A DNA stretch of 64,000 nt from Streptacidiphilus jiangxiensis (GTDB lineage: Bacteria > Actinomycetota > Actinomycetes > Streptomycetales > Streptomycetaceae), in contig NZ_FOAZ01000016.1 of assembly GCF_900109465.1 (NCBI RefSeq), positions 71,628 through 135,627 on the forward strand, given 5' to 3'. The notes under the pieces were generated by a model, which was given only the letters and a program-made list of their open reading frames with translations, had not been told where the DNA came from and searched no databases. Below are positions 9,211 through 18,081 of the stretch, one piece after another. Position numbers and translations under genes: made by a program. Every line of letters begins with the position of its first letter. Within the stretch, counting starts at the first letter, position 1.

Positions 9211-10917
9211 ATGGACTGGCTACGGACCCACCTGTTCCAGCCCTACCCGGAGCTGCTGGTCTTCCTCACCGTCGCACTCGGCTTCCTCCTGGGCCGCATC
9301 CGGATCCGCGGCTTCGCGGTCGGCGCGGTGACCGGGTGCCTGGTCGCCGGACTCGTGATCGGCTCGCAGGCGAAGGTCGAGATCACCGGCCCGGTCCGCT
9401 CCGTCTTCTTCCTGATGTTCCTGTTCGCACTCGGCTACGACGTGGGCCCCCGGTTCTTCCGCTCCCTGCGCAAGGACGCCTTCCCCCAGGTGCTGCTCAC
9501 CCTGGTCGTGTGCGTCTCGGGACTCGTGGTGTGCTGGGCCTTCGCCTCCCTGCTGGGGTACGGGCCGGGCCTCTCGGCGGGCATGCTCGGCGGCGCGCTG
9601 ACACAGTCCGCCGTGATCGGCGTCGCCGCGGGCGCCATCGCGCACCTGCCGCACCTGACCACGGCCGCCGCCCAGGAGCAGTCCCATCTCGTCGCCGTCG
9701 CGTACGCCGTCACCTACCCCCTGGGCACCGTCCTGCCCGCGCTGCTCCTGGCCGGCGCCCTGCCCCGGCTGCTCCGCCGCGACCTGGCAGCCGACAGCGC
9801 CGTCCTCGCCGCCGATCTCGACGAGGCCGCCGACACCACCGACCCCGATGCGGGCTCCGGCTACTACCAACACGTCCTGCGCGCCTACGACATCGACGTC
9901 GAGGCCTTCGCCGGCCAGACGATCGGGGACTTCGAACAGGCTCAGCGCGCCCTGGACCGGCGCATCTACATCACCAAGGTCCGCCGCGACGGGAGCGTCC
10001 TCGACCACCACCGCACCACCGTGCTGCGACTCGGCGACACCGTCGCGGTCAGCGCGGTCCGCTCCGACCTCGTCGCCTTCGACGCCCGCACCCACATCGG
10101 CATGGAGTCCGACGACGTCGAACTGCTCGGCTACCGCACCGAGACCCTGCACGTGGTCGTCACCGGACACCATGCCGACGGCGCCACCATCGACAGCCTG
10201 CGCCACGAGGACTACATGAGCGCGGTGTTCATCGACTCCCACCACCGCGCCGGGGTCGAACTGCGGATGACCCGCGACAACCACGTCGAACGCGGCGACA
10301 CCCTGGTCCTGACGGGCCGCCAGGACCTCGTCGAGAAGGCCGCCGCCCACCTGGGCAAGCCCGTGCCCACCAGCTTCGCGACCGACGTGGCGTGGATGGC
10401 CGCCGGTCTCTTCCTCGGCGGCCTGATCGGCATCCCGGCCCTGACCGAGGGCGGCGCGCCGCTGTCGCTGTCCACGTCCACCGGAGTGCTGGTCGCGGGA
10501 CTGGTCTTCGGCTACGTGCGAAGCAAGCGCCCCACCTACGGCAACCTGCCCTCCGCCGCGCAGTGGCTGCTCGGCACGCTGGGGCTGTGCATGTTCATCA
10601 CCATCGTGGGACTGAACGCGGGCCCCAGCTTCGTCGGCGGGCTGCAGCAGGCCGGCTGGCAGCTGCTCGTGTTCGGGGCCCTCGCGACCGTGCTACCCCT
10701 GGTCATCGGCTTCGGCTTCGGCCACTTCGTGCAGCGTCTCCCGCTTCCCCTGCTCCTCGGCGCCCTCGCGGGCGCCCAGACCACGACCGCCGCCATCGGC
10801 GCACTCAACGAGCGCGCCCGCAGCCAACTGCCGTCCCTCGGCTGCACCGTCCCCTACGCCCTCGGCAACGTCCTGCTCACCGTGTGGGGATCGGTCATCG
10901 TCCTGCTGAGCCACTGA
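9211..10917 (+). CDS. AspT/YidE-like anion exchanger with RCK-C domains, 568 aa
   Basis: The layout is five to six N-terminal membrane segments, a soluble centre of about 180 residues, then five to six C-terminal membrane segments. The centre holds two TrkA-C (RCK-C) modules, seen as DTVAVSAVRSDLVAF and DTLVLTGRQDLVEK. This matches the aspartate:alanine exchanger (AAEx) family. ATG 9211 starts right before the first membrane segment with AGGAGG 12 nt upstream; GTG 9187 is an alternative. The transported ion or amino acid is not evident. Confidence 0.85.
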   Translation: MDWLRTHLFQPYPELLVFLTVALGFLLGRIRIRGFAVGAVTGCLVAGLVIGSQAKVEITGPVRSVFFLMFLFALGYDVGPRFFRSLRKDAFPQVLLTLVVCVSGLVVCWAFASLLGYGPGLSAGMLGGALTQSAVIGVAAGAIAHLPHLTTAAAQEQSHLVAVAYAVTYPLGTVLPALLLAGALPRLLRRDLAADSAVLAADLDEAADTTDPDAGSGYYQHVLRAYDIDVEAFAGQTIGDFEQAQRALDRRIYITKVRRDGSVLDHHRTTVLRLGDTVAVSAVRSDLVAFDARTHIGMESDDVELLGYRTETLHVVVTGHHADGATIDSLRHEDYMSAVFIDSHHRAGVELRMTRDNHVERGDTLVLTGRQDLVEKAAAHLGKPVPTSFATDVAWMAAGLFLGGLIGIPALTEGGAPLSLSTSTGVLVAGLVFGYVRSKRPTYGNLPSAAQWLLGTLGLCMFITIVGLNAGPSFVGGLQQAGWQLLVFGALATVLPLVIGFGFGHFVQRLPLPLLLGALAGAQTTTAAIGALNERARSQLPSLGCTVPYALGNVLLTVWGSVIVLLSH

Positions 10918-10936
10918 CGCACAGGTCGCACGGGGG

Positions 10937-11899
10937 TCACTGCGACAGGGCGGGCATGGCGTCGTCGCCCACGGCGTGCGCCGTGTGCAGCACCGTCTCC
11001 AGGCCTGCCGCGTCGTCCGGGTGGCAGAGGTCGTCGGTCAGCAGGAGCAGGAGCCCGTTGCGCTGTTGCACCAGGGCGCATCCGGTGCCGTCCCCGGCCG
11101 AGGACCACAGGCCGTTGCCCTGGTCGCCGCACTGGGAGTACGTGAGTTCCTGATCGTCGGCGCGGGCCTGGAGCAGGAAGGCGCAAGGACTCAGTGCCCC
11201 GGCCGCCCGGACCTCCAGCGCGTCGAAGTCGGTACCGACCGGGGAGCCGTCGTCGTACGCCACGCTCAGCGTGCCGGCGCGGTAGCGGGCCTCGTCCGGT
11301 TGCAGCCCCGGCCAGTCCACGAGGATCATCAGCCGCCGCGGAGGTTCTGCGAACGAGCGCGGCGCTGTTGCGTCCGTAACCTGCAGTCCCAGCCGGTTCA
11401 GCGGCACCCACGCTGCGGCCAGGGCCAGTACCAGCACGGTGGCCGCCGTGCGCGTCCTGCGCCCGGGCAGCGCCAGCGCGCTGACGGCACCCAGGGTGAG
11501 TCCGGTGCTCAGCCACGACAGGCAGAGGACTGCGAAGCTGCCCGCCGTCACGGGTGTCACCAGCCAGAGCAGGCAGCCGAAACCCGTCAGCGCGGCAGCC
11601 AGCAGTTGCAGCGTGCGTCCACCCAGGCCGGTGGCCTGCTGCGCCTGCCGGGCCGCGATCCCGTCGCGGAACCACAGCCAGGCGACGCCCACGGCCGGTC
11701 CGAGCACCACTGCGGTCGCGCCGGCACGGCCCAGCAGGTGGCCGAGTACCGCCACCGCCACGACGAACAGCGGGCCGGTGGACAGTTCGACTGCCACCCA
11801 CCGGGCCACCCAGGCTGCCCGCGGCCGAGCGAGGAACCAGTCGACCAGCCCCCGCCCCCACACGCGCTCCGGCTTGTCCGACGCCACCCGCCGTCGCAT
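10937..11899 (-). CDS. Membrane protein with a C-terminal extracytoplasmic domain, about 320 aa
   Basis: Four or so hydrophobic segments occupy the first 165 residues, including LFVVAVAVLGHLLG, LLAAALTGFGCLLWLV and TAATVLVLALAAAW. A soluble domain of about 150 residues follows with conserved-looking features (RRLMILVDWPGLQPDEARY) and four cysteines that could pair outside the membrane. ATG 11899 has a G-rich ribosome-binding stretch upstream; GTG 11917 is possible. It ends 19 bp from the convergent exchanger gene. No named family was recognised. Confidence 0.65.
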   Translation of the reverse strand: MRRRVASDKPERVWGRGLVDWFLARPRAAWVARWVAVELSTGPLFVVAVAVLGHLLGRAGATAVVLGPAVGVAWLWFRDGIAARQAQQATGLGGRTLQLLAAALTGFGCLLWLVTPVTAGSFAVLCLSWLSTGLTLGAVSALALPGRRTRTAATVLVLALAAAWVPLNRLGLQVTDATAPRSFAEPPRRLMILVDWPGLQPDEARYRAGTLSVAYDDGSPVGTDFDALEVRAAGALSPCAFLLQARADDQELTYSQCGDQGNGLWSSAGDGTGCALVQQRNGLLLLLTDDLCHPDDAAGLETVLHTAHAVGDDAMPALSQ

Positions 11900-12125
11900 G
11901 ACCACCCCCGTGCCCACTGTCCCCGTCGGTACCGGCAGGATCGTACGGCTGGGACAGCCTCTCGACGCAACGGCACTGGTGCCGGGGTCTAATGGTGGTC
12001 AATCAGGACCGACAGCACCAACTGACCGGCTGCCGTCCGCGGAGCCCGGAAGAAGACGGCCGGACGCCCTGGTTGTTCGCGGCCAGTGCGCTGGCCAGCC
12101 CGCCCGGGGCGTGCCCGATCCACTG

Positions 12126-12473
12126 TCAGACCTGTTGGGGCGACGGTGAAGCCGCCGTCACCAGGACGGCGAGCAGGGTGGCGCCCCGCAGGCCGTCGTT
12201 GATGAGGTTCAGGCCTTCCCCCGACGGCAGCGTCGTGATGCTTCCGGGGGTGACGGTCCGCATCCCGTACGGGTGCGACGCCTCGACCGTGCCGCTGACC
12301 CCGACGAGGAGCAGCTCCGCGTCCGTGGGAACGGGATCCCGGACGGTGGAGCGTGCCGGTACGTGGAGGCGGACGGCGGCGAGCCGGGGGAACGGGCCGG
12401 CTTCCGGGGCGAGGCGTGGAACCGTCGTGGTTCCGTGGGAGGGGTGGGTGGTGGCGATGGCAGGGGCGAGCAT
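12126..12473 (-). CDS. Small cupin-like protein, 115 aa
   Basis: The sequence has the strand/turn rhythm of a single cupin barrel: RLHVPARSTV, TDAELLLVGVSGTVEASH, YGMRTVTPGSITTLPSGEG, LNLINDGLRGATLLAVLV. Few histidines are present, so metal binding is uncertain. ATG 12473 is chosen because the protein fold begins shortly after it. It lies just downstream of a broken L,D-transpeptidase on the same strand, with 25 bp between the two. Function is unknown. Confidence 0.55.
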   Translation of the reverse strand: MLAPAIATTHPSHGTTTVPRLAPEAGPFPRLAAVRLHVPARSTVRDPVPTDAELLLVGVSGTVEASHPYGMRTVTPGSITTLPSGEGLNLINDGLRGATLLAVLVTAASPSPQQV

Positions 12474-12498
12474 GTCTGTCCTTGTCCGAGGGGGTGGG

Positions 12499-12790
12499 TC
12501 AGTGGTGCAGGGCGCTCCTGGCCTGCCACTGGTCCCAGGTGAGGTTCCACTCGGCGTACCCCTTGCCGGGTCCGCCGTAGGGGGTGGTCGCGTCCTTGCC
12601 CTGGACGGTGAAGAGGTCACCGAGCCGGGCATGGTCGAACAGCCAGGCGGCGTCGGAGTCGTTCATTCCGACGCAGCCGCCGCCGGAGTTGCGCACGCCT
12701 GTCGGCGGCGGCCCAGGGCGCGGCGTGCAGGTAGCCGCCGGAGTCGGTGAACCGCATGCCCGAGTGGACGGTCTCATCCCACTCGCCTGC
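12499..12790 (-). pseudogene. Remnant of an L,D-transpeptidase (YkuD) gene
   Basis: Two pieces of a YkuD catalytic domain appear in different minus-strand frames. The upstream piece (about 12710-12790) reads WDETVHSGMRFTDSGGYLHA and on to APW. The downstream piece (12499 to about 12707) reads NSGGGCVGMNDSDAAWLFDH and ends with an EWNLTWDQW motif. A one-base shift near 12708 separates them. The usual SHGC active-site motif is SGGGC here, so the histidine is lost. The N-terminal Ig-like and signal regions are missing. It would have made 3-3 peptidoglycan cross-links; a complete homologue lies at 57751-58563. Confidence 0.7.
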
Positions 12791-12941
12791 TTTCCCTCAG
12801 GTTCGGCCGCCGTGGCCACGCTGGTCCGGTCCCAGAGCCCAGAGTAGGAAGATCCGGGAAGACCTCGGGTGTGCGTCGCGCACATCCCGGCTCCACACCA
12901 TGTGCAAGGCGCACAGCCCCAGGCGGACGTAGGCTCGTGTC

Positions 12942-14477
12942 ATGGCGCCCACGCTGCGGGAACTGCTCGACCACCCCCGGCTCGGCCTCACGCTGCTCGT
13001 CGCCGGGGAAGGACTGGACCGGACGGTTCGCTGGGTCCACGCCAGCGACCTCGCCGACCCGACCCCGTTCCTGGAACCCGGTCTGGTCCTGCTCACGACG
13101 TGGCTGCTGCCGCGCGACGAGGCGGCCACCGACGCCTACGTCGCCGCCCTGCGCGCGGCCGGCCTGGTCGGGCTCGGCTTCGGCTACGACGCTACCCCGC
13201 GCCAGCCGGGCTGCCCGCCCGCCCTGGTTGCGGCGGCCCGCCGCCACGGCATGCCGCTGTTCGAGGTGCCGGTGGCGACGCCGTTCATCGCGGTGATGCG
13301 CGCCGTCGCCGACGCGGTCGCCGCCCAGGAGCACGCCCGCGCGCGGGAGCTGCAGCGCGCGGCGCAGGAACTGACCCGGGCCGCCGCCGCGGACGACGGA
13401 GCACGCCGCGTCGTCATGCGCCTGGCCCGCGCGGTCGACGGCTGGGCCGTCCTGGTCAGCCCCGCCGGCCGCGCCGTGCACGCCTCCCCGCATCAGGCCG
13501 TGCGGCGCCTGCCCGCCCTGGCCGACGACATCGCCCGGCTCGTGCGAGGCGGCCCGCACTCCTCGGCCTCGCTCGGCGTCGACGGCTCCCCGGTCCTGCT
13601 CCAGACGCTCGGCATCGACCGCGTCCGGGGCCTGCTTGCCGTCGGACGCGGCACGGCGTCGCTTCCGGGCGCCGAGACGTTCGACCCGCAGGCACGCGCG
13701 ATCGTCGACACGGCCGCTTCCTTGCTGACGATCCGGCTGGAACGCTCCCGAGCCCAGTACGCCGCCGAGCGCGCGGTCCACGACGCGGTCCTCGCCCTCG
13801 CGCTGGCCGGCCGCGTGACCGAGGCCGCCACCGTGTTCGAGCGCCTCGGTGAGCAACTGCCCGCCGGGCCCCTCCGCCTGCACCTGGTGGCGGGGCCGCC
13901 GGAGGGCCACGACGCCCTCATCCGCGCCGTCGCGGCCGCCGCCGCCCAGAGCCGCGAGGTCCAGCTCTCGGCCGGGACGGCGGACGGGCACCTGGCCGTG
14001 ATCGCCCCGGCTGAAGGCGCCCTGGAAGCGGCGCTGCCCGCACTCGCCGCCCAGGCCGACGCCGCCGTGGGCAGCTCGGCGGCGCATGACGACGACGGCC
14101 TGCAACCGGCCATCGAGGAGGCGCGGCAGGCACTCGACGCCGCCCACGGCAGCACGCCCGGACCGCCCCGGCGCCACGTCCGCTTCGACGACCTCACGCG
14201 CGGCCGCCTGCTGGGCCTGCTCGGCCAGGATCGCCTGCGCACTTGGGCCGACCACGTCCTTGCCCCGCTCGGCGACGCCGACCGGGAGACCCTGCGCGCC
14301 TGGCTGGCGCACTCGACCTCCGTGCAGGAGACGGCCACCACCCTGGGCGTCCACCGCAACACCGTGCGCCAGCGACTTGAGCGCATTCGGGAGCTGCTCG
14401 ACGGAGACCTCGACGACCCCGTCCAGCGTGCCGAACTCCTCCTGGCCCTGCACACGCCTCCGGCCTCCTCCGGCTGA
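12942..14477 (+). CDS. PucR-family transcriptional regulator, 511 aa
   Basis: The N-terminus is the purine-catabolism regulator domain (LRELLDHPRLGLTLLVAGEG, WVHASDLADPTPFLEPG, LVLLTTWLLP). A GAF/GGDEF-like middle follows. The C-terminus carries the PucR helix-turn-helix, SVQETATTLGVHRNTVRQRL followed by ERIRELL. Length is typical of the family. It starts at ATG 12942, divergent from the broken L,D-transpeptidase. PucR-type proteins usually respond to small metabolites and control catabolic genes, but no obvious target operon is adjacent. Confidence 0.88.
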   Translation: MAPTLRELLDHPRLGLTLLVAGEGLDRTVRWVHASDLADPTPFLEPGLVLLTTWLLPRDEAATDAYVAALRAAGLVGLGFGYDATPRQPGCPPALVAAARRHGMPLFEVPVATPFIAVMRAVADAVAAQEHARARELQRAAQELTRAAAADDGARRVVMRLARAVDGWAVLVSPAGRAVHASPHQAVRRLPALADDIARLVRGGPHSSASLGVDGSPVLLQTLGIDRVRGLLAVGRGTASLPGAETFDPQARAIVDTAASLLTIRLERSRAQYAAERAVHDAVLALALAGRVTEAATVFERLGEQLPAGPLRLHLVAGPPEGHDALIRAVAAAAAQSREVQLSAGTADGHLAVIAPAEGALEAALPALAAQADAAVGSSAAHDDDGLQPAIEEARQALDAAHGSTPGPPRRHVRFDDLTRGRLLGLLGQDRLRTWADHVLAPLGDADRETLRAWLAHSTSVQETATTLGVHRNTVRQRLERIRELLDGDLDDPVQRAELLLALHTPPASSG

Positions 14478-14517
14478 AACCCCGACCCGCGGGGGCAGGG
14501 GCGGGACCGGCCGGCCG

Positions 14518-15582
14518 TCAGGCGGGCGCGGCCGCCCAGCGGGTGAGCGTCCCGGTCGTCCCGGCGTAGGTCAGCCACGTGCCGTCGCCCAGCGGCCGCA
14601 CGCAGCCGTCGACCGCGGCTCCGGGATAGGTGATCTCCCCGCGTATCTCCAAGGTCCTGGCGTCGAGCAGCCAGTGCCGGGGCTGCCTGCGACCGCGATC
14701 GGTCGAGGCGGCGATGACCGTCGCGGCGTCGACGAAGCCGCAGACCCAGGACCACTGGACGCGCTCCGCGTCCTCGTCGGCCGGCGCCTCACGCCTCGCC
14801 AGCACGCTCCCGTCGAGGGCGTGCAGCCGGACGTCCCAGCCGTCGTGGTGGACCGTGAGGAAGCCGGGGTGGGCCGGGTGGACGTCCATCAGGATGCGGT
14901 CCATCCCCTCGTTCAGATCCCAACCGGTCAGCTGCTCGCCGTCCCAACGAGCCCAGTGCAGCAGGATCCCGTCCTGACCCATGCCGATCTCCAGGCCCAT
15001 GTGGACACCGTCGGGGTGCGACATCTGATGCGATCCGGCGGCCGCGCTCTCCAGCGGCAGCCGGGCCAACTCCCGGCCGTCGCGCGCGTCCAGCACGACC
15101 CAGACCTCCTGCCACTCTCCGGGCTCCGGTTCCACCACCACGTGGGCCCAGACCAGGCTGCCGTCGTCCGAGACCCGGCAGGACCCGTGCTCGGAACCCC
15201 GGCAGACCTGCTGCTCCTCGCCCGTGTGCGGATGGCCGAGCTCCGGCCCCCAACAGGCGTGCCGGTACTCCCACAGAGCCTGACCGTCCAGGCCGACCGC
15301 CCGCACCGCGCGCTGGCCGGAGAACACCGCGACATCCCCTGCGGGACTCACCGAGTGGACCCCGTGGCACCAGCCCGGCCAGGGCAGCGGGAACGTCGCG
15401 ATCGGCGCGCGCTCACCCGCGAGCAGCTCGTCGAGGTCGTAGACCTCCAGTTCGTGCCCGTGCTCCAGCAGGGCGCGGCGCACGCCACGGGCCCCGGCCC
15501 GGCTCTCGTACCCGGACCCGTTGACGAGCGCGGCGCCGCCCGGGAGGTGCAGCGAGGCGCGGAGCTGTGCGGTCAGCGACAT
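14518..15582 (-). CDS. Beta-propeller-like protein of unknown function, 354 aa
   Basis: The protein is rich in regularly spaced Trp, Gly and Asp motifs of WD/PQQ type (GWCHGVHSVSPAGDVAVFSG, VGLDGQALWEYRH, VSDDGSLVWAHVVVE, LDARTLEIRGEITYPG). These suggest a propeller made of six or seven blades. It has no signal peptide or membrane segment, so it is probably cytoplasmic. ATG 15582 begins directly with the first structured segment. It converges on the PucR gene with 40 bp between stops. No enzymatic motif was recognised. Confidence 0.7.
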   Translation of the reverse strand: MSLTAQLRASLHLPGGAALVNGSGYESRAGARGVRRALLEHGHELEVYDLDELLAGERAPIATFPLPWPGWCHGVHSVSPAGDVAVFSGQRAVRAVGLDGQALWEYRHACWGPELGHPHTGEEQQVCRGSEHGSCRVSDDGSLVWAHVVVEPEPGEWQEVWVVLDARDGRELARLPLESAAAGSHQMSHPDGVHMGLEIGMGQDGILLHWARWDGEQLTGWDLNEGMDRILMDVHPAHPGFLTVHHDGWDVRLHALDGSVLARREAPADEDAERVQWSWVCGFVDAATVIAASTDRGRRQPRHWLLDARTLEIRGEITYPGAAVDGCVRPLGDGTWLTYAGTTGTLTRWAAAPA

Positions 15583-15684
15583 GGCCAGAACCTAGCGGAC
15601 CGCACTGACAACGCGTGGGCGCGGTTCGCGGCCCGTGGGCCGTGGGCCTCACTGCGCGGTCGGACGGGAGGGCCGGTTCCCCGT

Positions 15685-15915
15685 TCACGCCCCGCCGGTG
15701 TAGCCCTCCTGACGGGGTGCCGGAAGACGTCGCCGCCCGCGCTTGCGCACGGGGTGGCGGCCCACCAGTCGCTCCCACTCCGGATCCGGGATGCCGGGCA
15801 CGGTGCGGCCGAGCGAAGCCCAGGTCGCGGCCACCGCGTTGAACAACGGTGTGTCGCCGGGCCGCCCACCACTGCGTGCAGGCGGCGGAATCGGTTCCGC
15901 AGGAGTCACGCCCAT
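15685..15915 (-). CDS. Hypothetical small protein, 76 aa
   Basis: The frame from ATG 15915 gives a proline-rich N-terminus, a short helix (LFNAVAATWASLGRTV) and a basic C-terminus (PDPEWERLVGRHPVRKRGRRR). Codon use is normal for the window. No family was recognised with confidence, and no supporting operon context exists, so it may not be expressed. Confidence 0.4.
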   Translation of the reverse strand: MGVTPAEPIPPPARSGGRPGDTPLFNAVAATWASLGRTVPGIPDPEWERLVGRHPVRKRGRRRLPAPRQEGYTGGA

Positions 15916-16018
15916 TCCAACGAGGTACGGGCCCGGGCGGCACCGCCGCTCACCCGGTCGGGCGAGCGGAGGGGGACGGATGCGCGCCGGGCGCCCGTCG
16001 CCCCTCCGGCCGGTGGTC

Positions 16019-17851
16019 TCAGCAGCCCTGGGTGTTGATCTGCGCGTTGTAGGCGTCGAGGTCCCAGGGGTAGCCCTTGGCGTTCGGCCCGTCGGAGGAC
16101 GGGTCGCCGGCGTCGTCGACGACGACGCCGCTCTGACTGGCGGCGTAGCTGACGTAGCCGTGGTGCAGCTTGTAGATCAGATCCTCCGTGCCGACCTGGT
16201 ACTGGCCCGCCGCCGTCGCGCCGGAGCAGGCGAAGTCGCCCAGCGCGGTCATGGCCAGGCGGGTTCCGGTGACGTTCATCCAGCCCTCGAAGACGTAGAG
16301 GGCGGAGCTGCGCAGGCCGCCGGAGTCGGTCGAGTCGAACTCGTGGCCCATTCCGAGGCGCCCCTGCTCGGGGCTGGTGCTGTTGTCGGCGATGTGGGCG
16401 GTGACGGCCGCGCCGTTGGAGGTGCCGGTGACGGTGCTGGTGGCGGTCTGGTCGAAGGTGTCGGCGGCCTCCTGGTTCCAGATGCCCATCAGGTCCGTGG
16501 CCGGGTGGCCCTTCCACACGAAGGGGCGCTGGACGGCGGCGTCGGCGGCGGCGCCGACGGCCGCGTAGCAGGTGCCCGCGTTGGTGAGGCCTGCGGCGTC
16601 GAGTTGGCTGGTCTCGGTGGTGTCGGCGAAGGCGGCGAGCATCCGGGTCCAGGTGTCCGCGCCGAAGTACTGGACGGCGGCGACCTCCACGGAGACGTAG
16701 CCGTCCTCGTAGTTGGGGTTGTTGGTCTTGGCGAAGTTGCCGTAGCCGCAGATGCCGGAGGAGAAGTTGCTCGCGTCGTTGTAGGCGTAGTTGCCCGCGT
16801 AGCCCATGGCCGCCTCCAGGAGGGTGACCTTGTCCTGCTCGGCGGCGGTGAGCTCGGTCCAGGCCGGCCCGTTCTTCACCAGCAGCAGCGCCTGGGCGAC
16901 CAGGGCGTGCGACCAGCCCTCCAGGCCGCCGTCGGCGTCGGGTTCCTTGCCGCCGGAGACGAGGTTGCGCACCTGCGCGAGCAGCGCGCTGTCGACGGTG
17001 GTGCCGTTGGTGGCCTTCGTGCCGGGTGCCTGCTTGTCGACCAGGGCCAGGTACTGCAGTGCGGCGGCTTCGCCGATGACGGTGGGGTTGGTTCCCGGGC
17101 GCGGCACCGAGGAGCTCGGTGCGGCGAACGCGATGAGCGGCTCGGCGACGGCCGCGTCGATCCGGGGCTGCTGGAACGCGCCGGAGCCGCCCGTCGCGGT
17201 GGTGGTCGGCGTGGGGGAGGGCGACGCACTGCTCGAGGGCGAGGCCGAGGGCGAGGCCGAAGGGCTCGCGGACGTTGTCGGCGTGGGCGAGGGGGAGGGG
17301 GAGACCGTGACGCTGGAGGAGGGGCTCGGGCCGCTGGTGGCGGTCAGTGACAGGTCGTCCGCATGGTAACTGCCCTGTGCGTACCAGCCGTGCACCCAGA
17401 CCTGCACGCTGGTGGTGGCGGGGCCGGTGGTGAACGTGGTGGACAGCGGTGACCAGCTGGACGCGGCGGGAGTCCAGGTGCTGGTGTCCTTGGTACCGGA
17501 TCCGGTGACCCCGAGGTAGACGTAGGAGCCTTCGACGAAGCCGGTGAGGCTGTATCCGGTGTTCGGCGTCACCGTCACGGTCTGCGTGCACTGGGCGGTG
17601 CTGCTCGCGGAGGCGGCTCCGGTGAGCGCGTAGGTGCCGGAGTGGACCGGCGCGGTGACCACGCTGCCGAGTCCGGAGTCGCAGCTCCAGCCGGTCAGGT
17701 CGCCGGTCTCGAAGCCGGGGTTGGTCAACAGGTCGACGCTCGCGGCCGACGCGGGCAGGCCGCTCAGGGCGGCGGCGAGGAGGGCGCAGGTCGCGCCTGC
17801 CGCGGCGACGAGTGCGGCGGCGCGGCGTGGAGCGGAGGTGGCTGGGGGCAA
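16019..17851 (-). CDS. Secreted protein with a carbohydrate-binding module and an unassigned enzymatic domain, 610 aa
   Basis: A signal peptide ends near LPASAAS. Next comes a CBM4/9- or CBM-like beta-sandwich (LLTNPGFETGDLTGWSCDSG onward), a Ser/Pro/Thr linker of about 45 residues, and a C-terminal domain of about 370 residues. That domain is helix-rich with aromatic clusters (YAGNYAYNDASNFSSGICGY; YVFEGWMNVTGTRLAMTALG), resembling an alpha/alpha-toroid polysaccharide-acting enzyme. I could not name its family. TTG 17851 is chosen because GAGGAG lies 6 nt upstream, just before the signal peptide. A DasR-type site at 17930-17945 suggests control by aminosugar availability. Confidence 0.75.
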   Translation of the reverse strand: MPPATSAPRRAAALVAAAGATCALLAAALSGLPASAASVDLLTNPGFETGDLTGWSCDSGLGSVVTAPVHSGTYALTGAASASSTAQCTQTVTVTPNTGYSLTGFVEGSYVYLGVTGSGTKDTSTWTPAASSWSPLSTTFTTGPATTSVQVWVHGWYAQGSYHADDLSLTATSGPSPSSSVTVSPSPSPTPTTSASPSASPSASPSSSASPSPTPTTTATGGSGAFQQPRIDAAVAEPLIAFAAPSSSVPRPGTNPTVIGEAAALQYLALVDKQAPGTKATNGTTVDSALLAQVRNLVSGGKEPDADGGLEGWSHALVAQALLLVKNGPAWTELTAAEQDKVTLLEAAMGYAGNYAYNDASNFSSGICGYGNFAKTNNPNYEDGYVSVEVAAVQYFGADTWTRMLAAFADTTETSQLDAAGLTNAGTCYAAVGAAADAAVQRPFVWKGHPATDLMGIWNQEAADTFDQTATSTVTGTSNGAAVTAHIADNSTSPEQGRLGMGHEFDSTDSGGLRSSALYVFEGWMNVTGTRLAMTALGDFACSGATAAGQYQVGTEDLIYKLHHGYVSYAASQSGVVVDDAGDPSSDGPNAKGYPWDLDAYNAQINTQGC

Positions 17852-17929
17852 GACGATCTCCTCGTGCGTGGGGACACAGGGATGCCGTGGGACGGACCGC
17901 CGCGCGCGGACGCGCACGGCGGTACCGCG

Positions 17930-17945
17930 ATTGGCCTAGACCACA
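17930..17945. promoter_or_regulatory. Probable DasR-responsive element (dre)
   Basis: ATTGGCCTAGACCACA matches the dre consensus as remembered (AGTGGTCTAGACCACT) at 13 of 16 positions and keeps the TAGACCA core. It lies 79 bp upstream of the secreted CBM protein start and 137 bp upstream of the divergent SDR gene. DasR is the GntR-type repressor of chitin and GlcNAc use in streptomycetes. Confidence 0.6.
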
Positions 17946-18081
17946 CATCCTGTCGGTGGCACCGCCGTCATCGCAATGCCCAGGGCCCAGTCACGTGTCG
18001 TGCGCACCACGGCACTTGGGAGTCACCCGCAAGCTCCGCAGGACGCCGTCCCGATGATCAGCCGTAGTAGCATCGGGCCCC

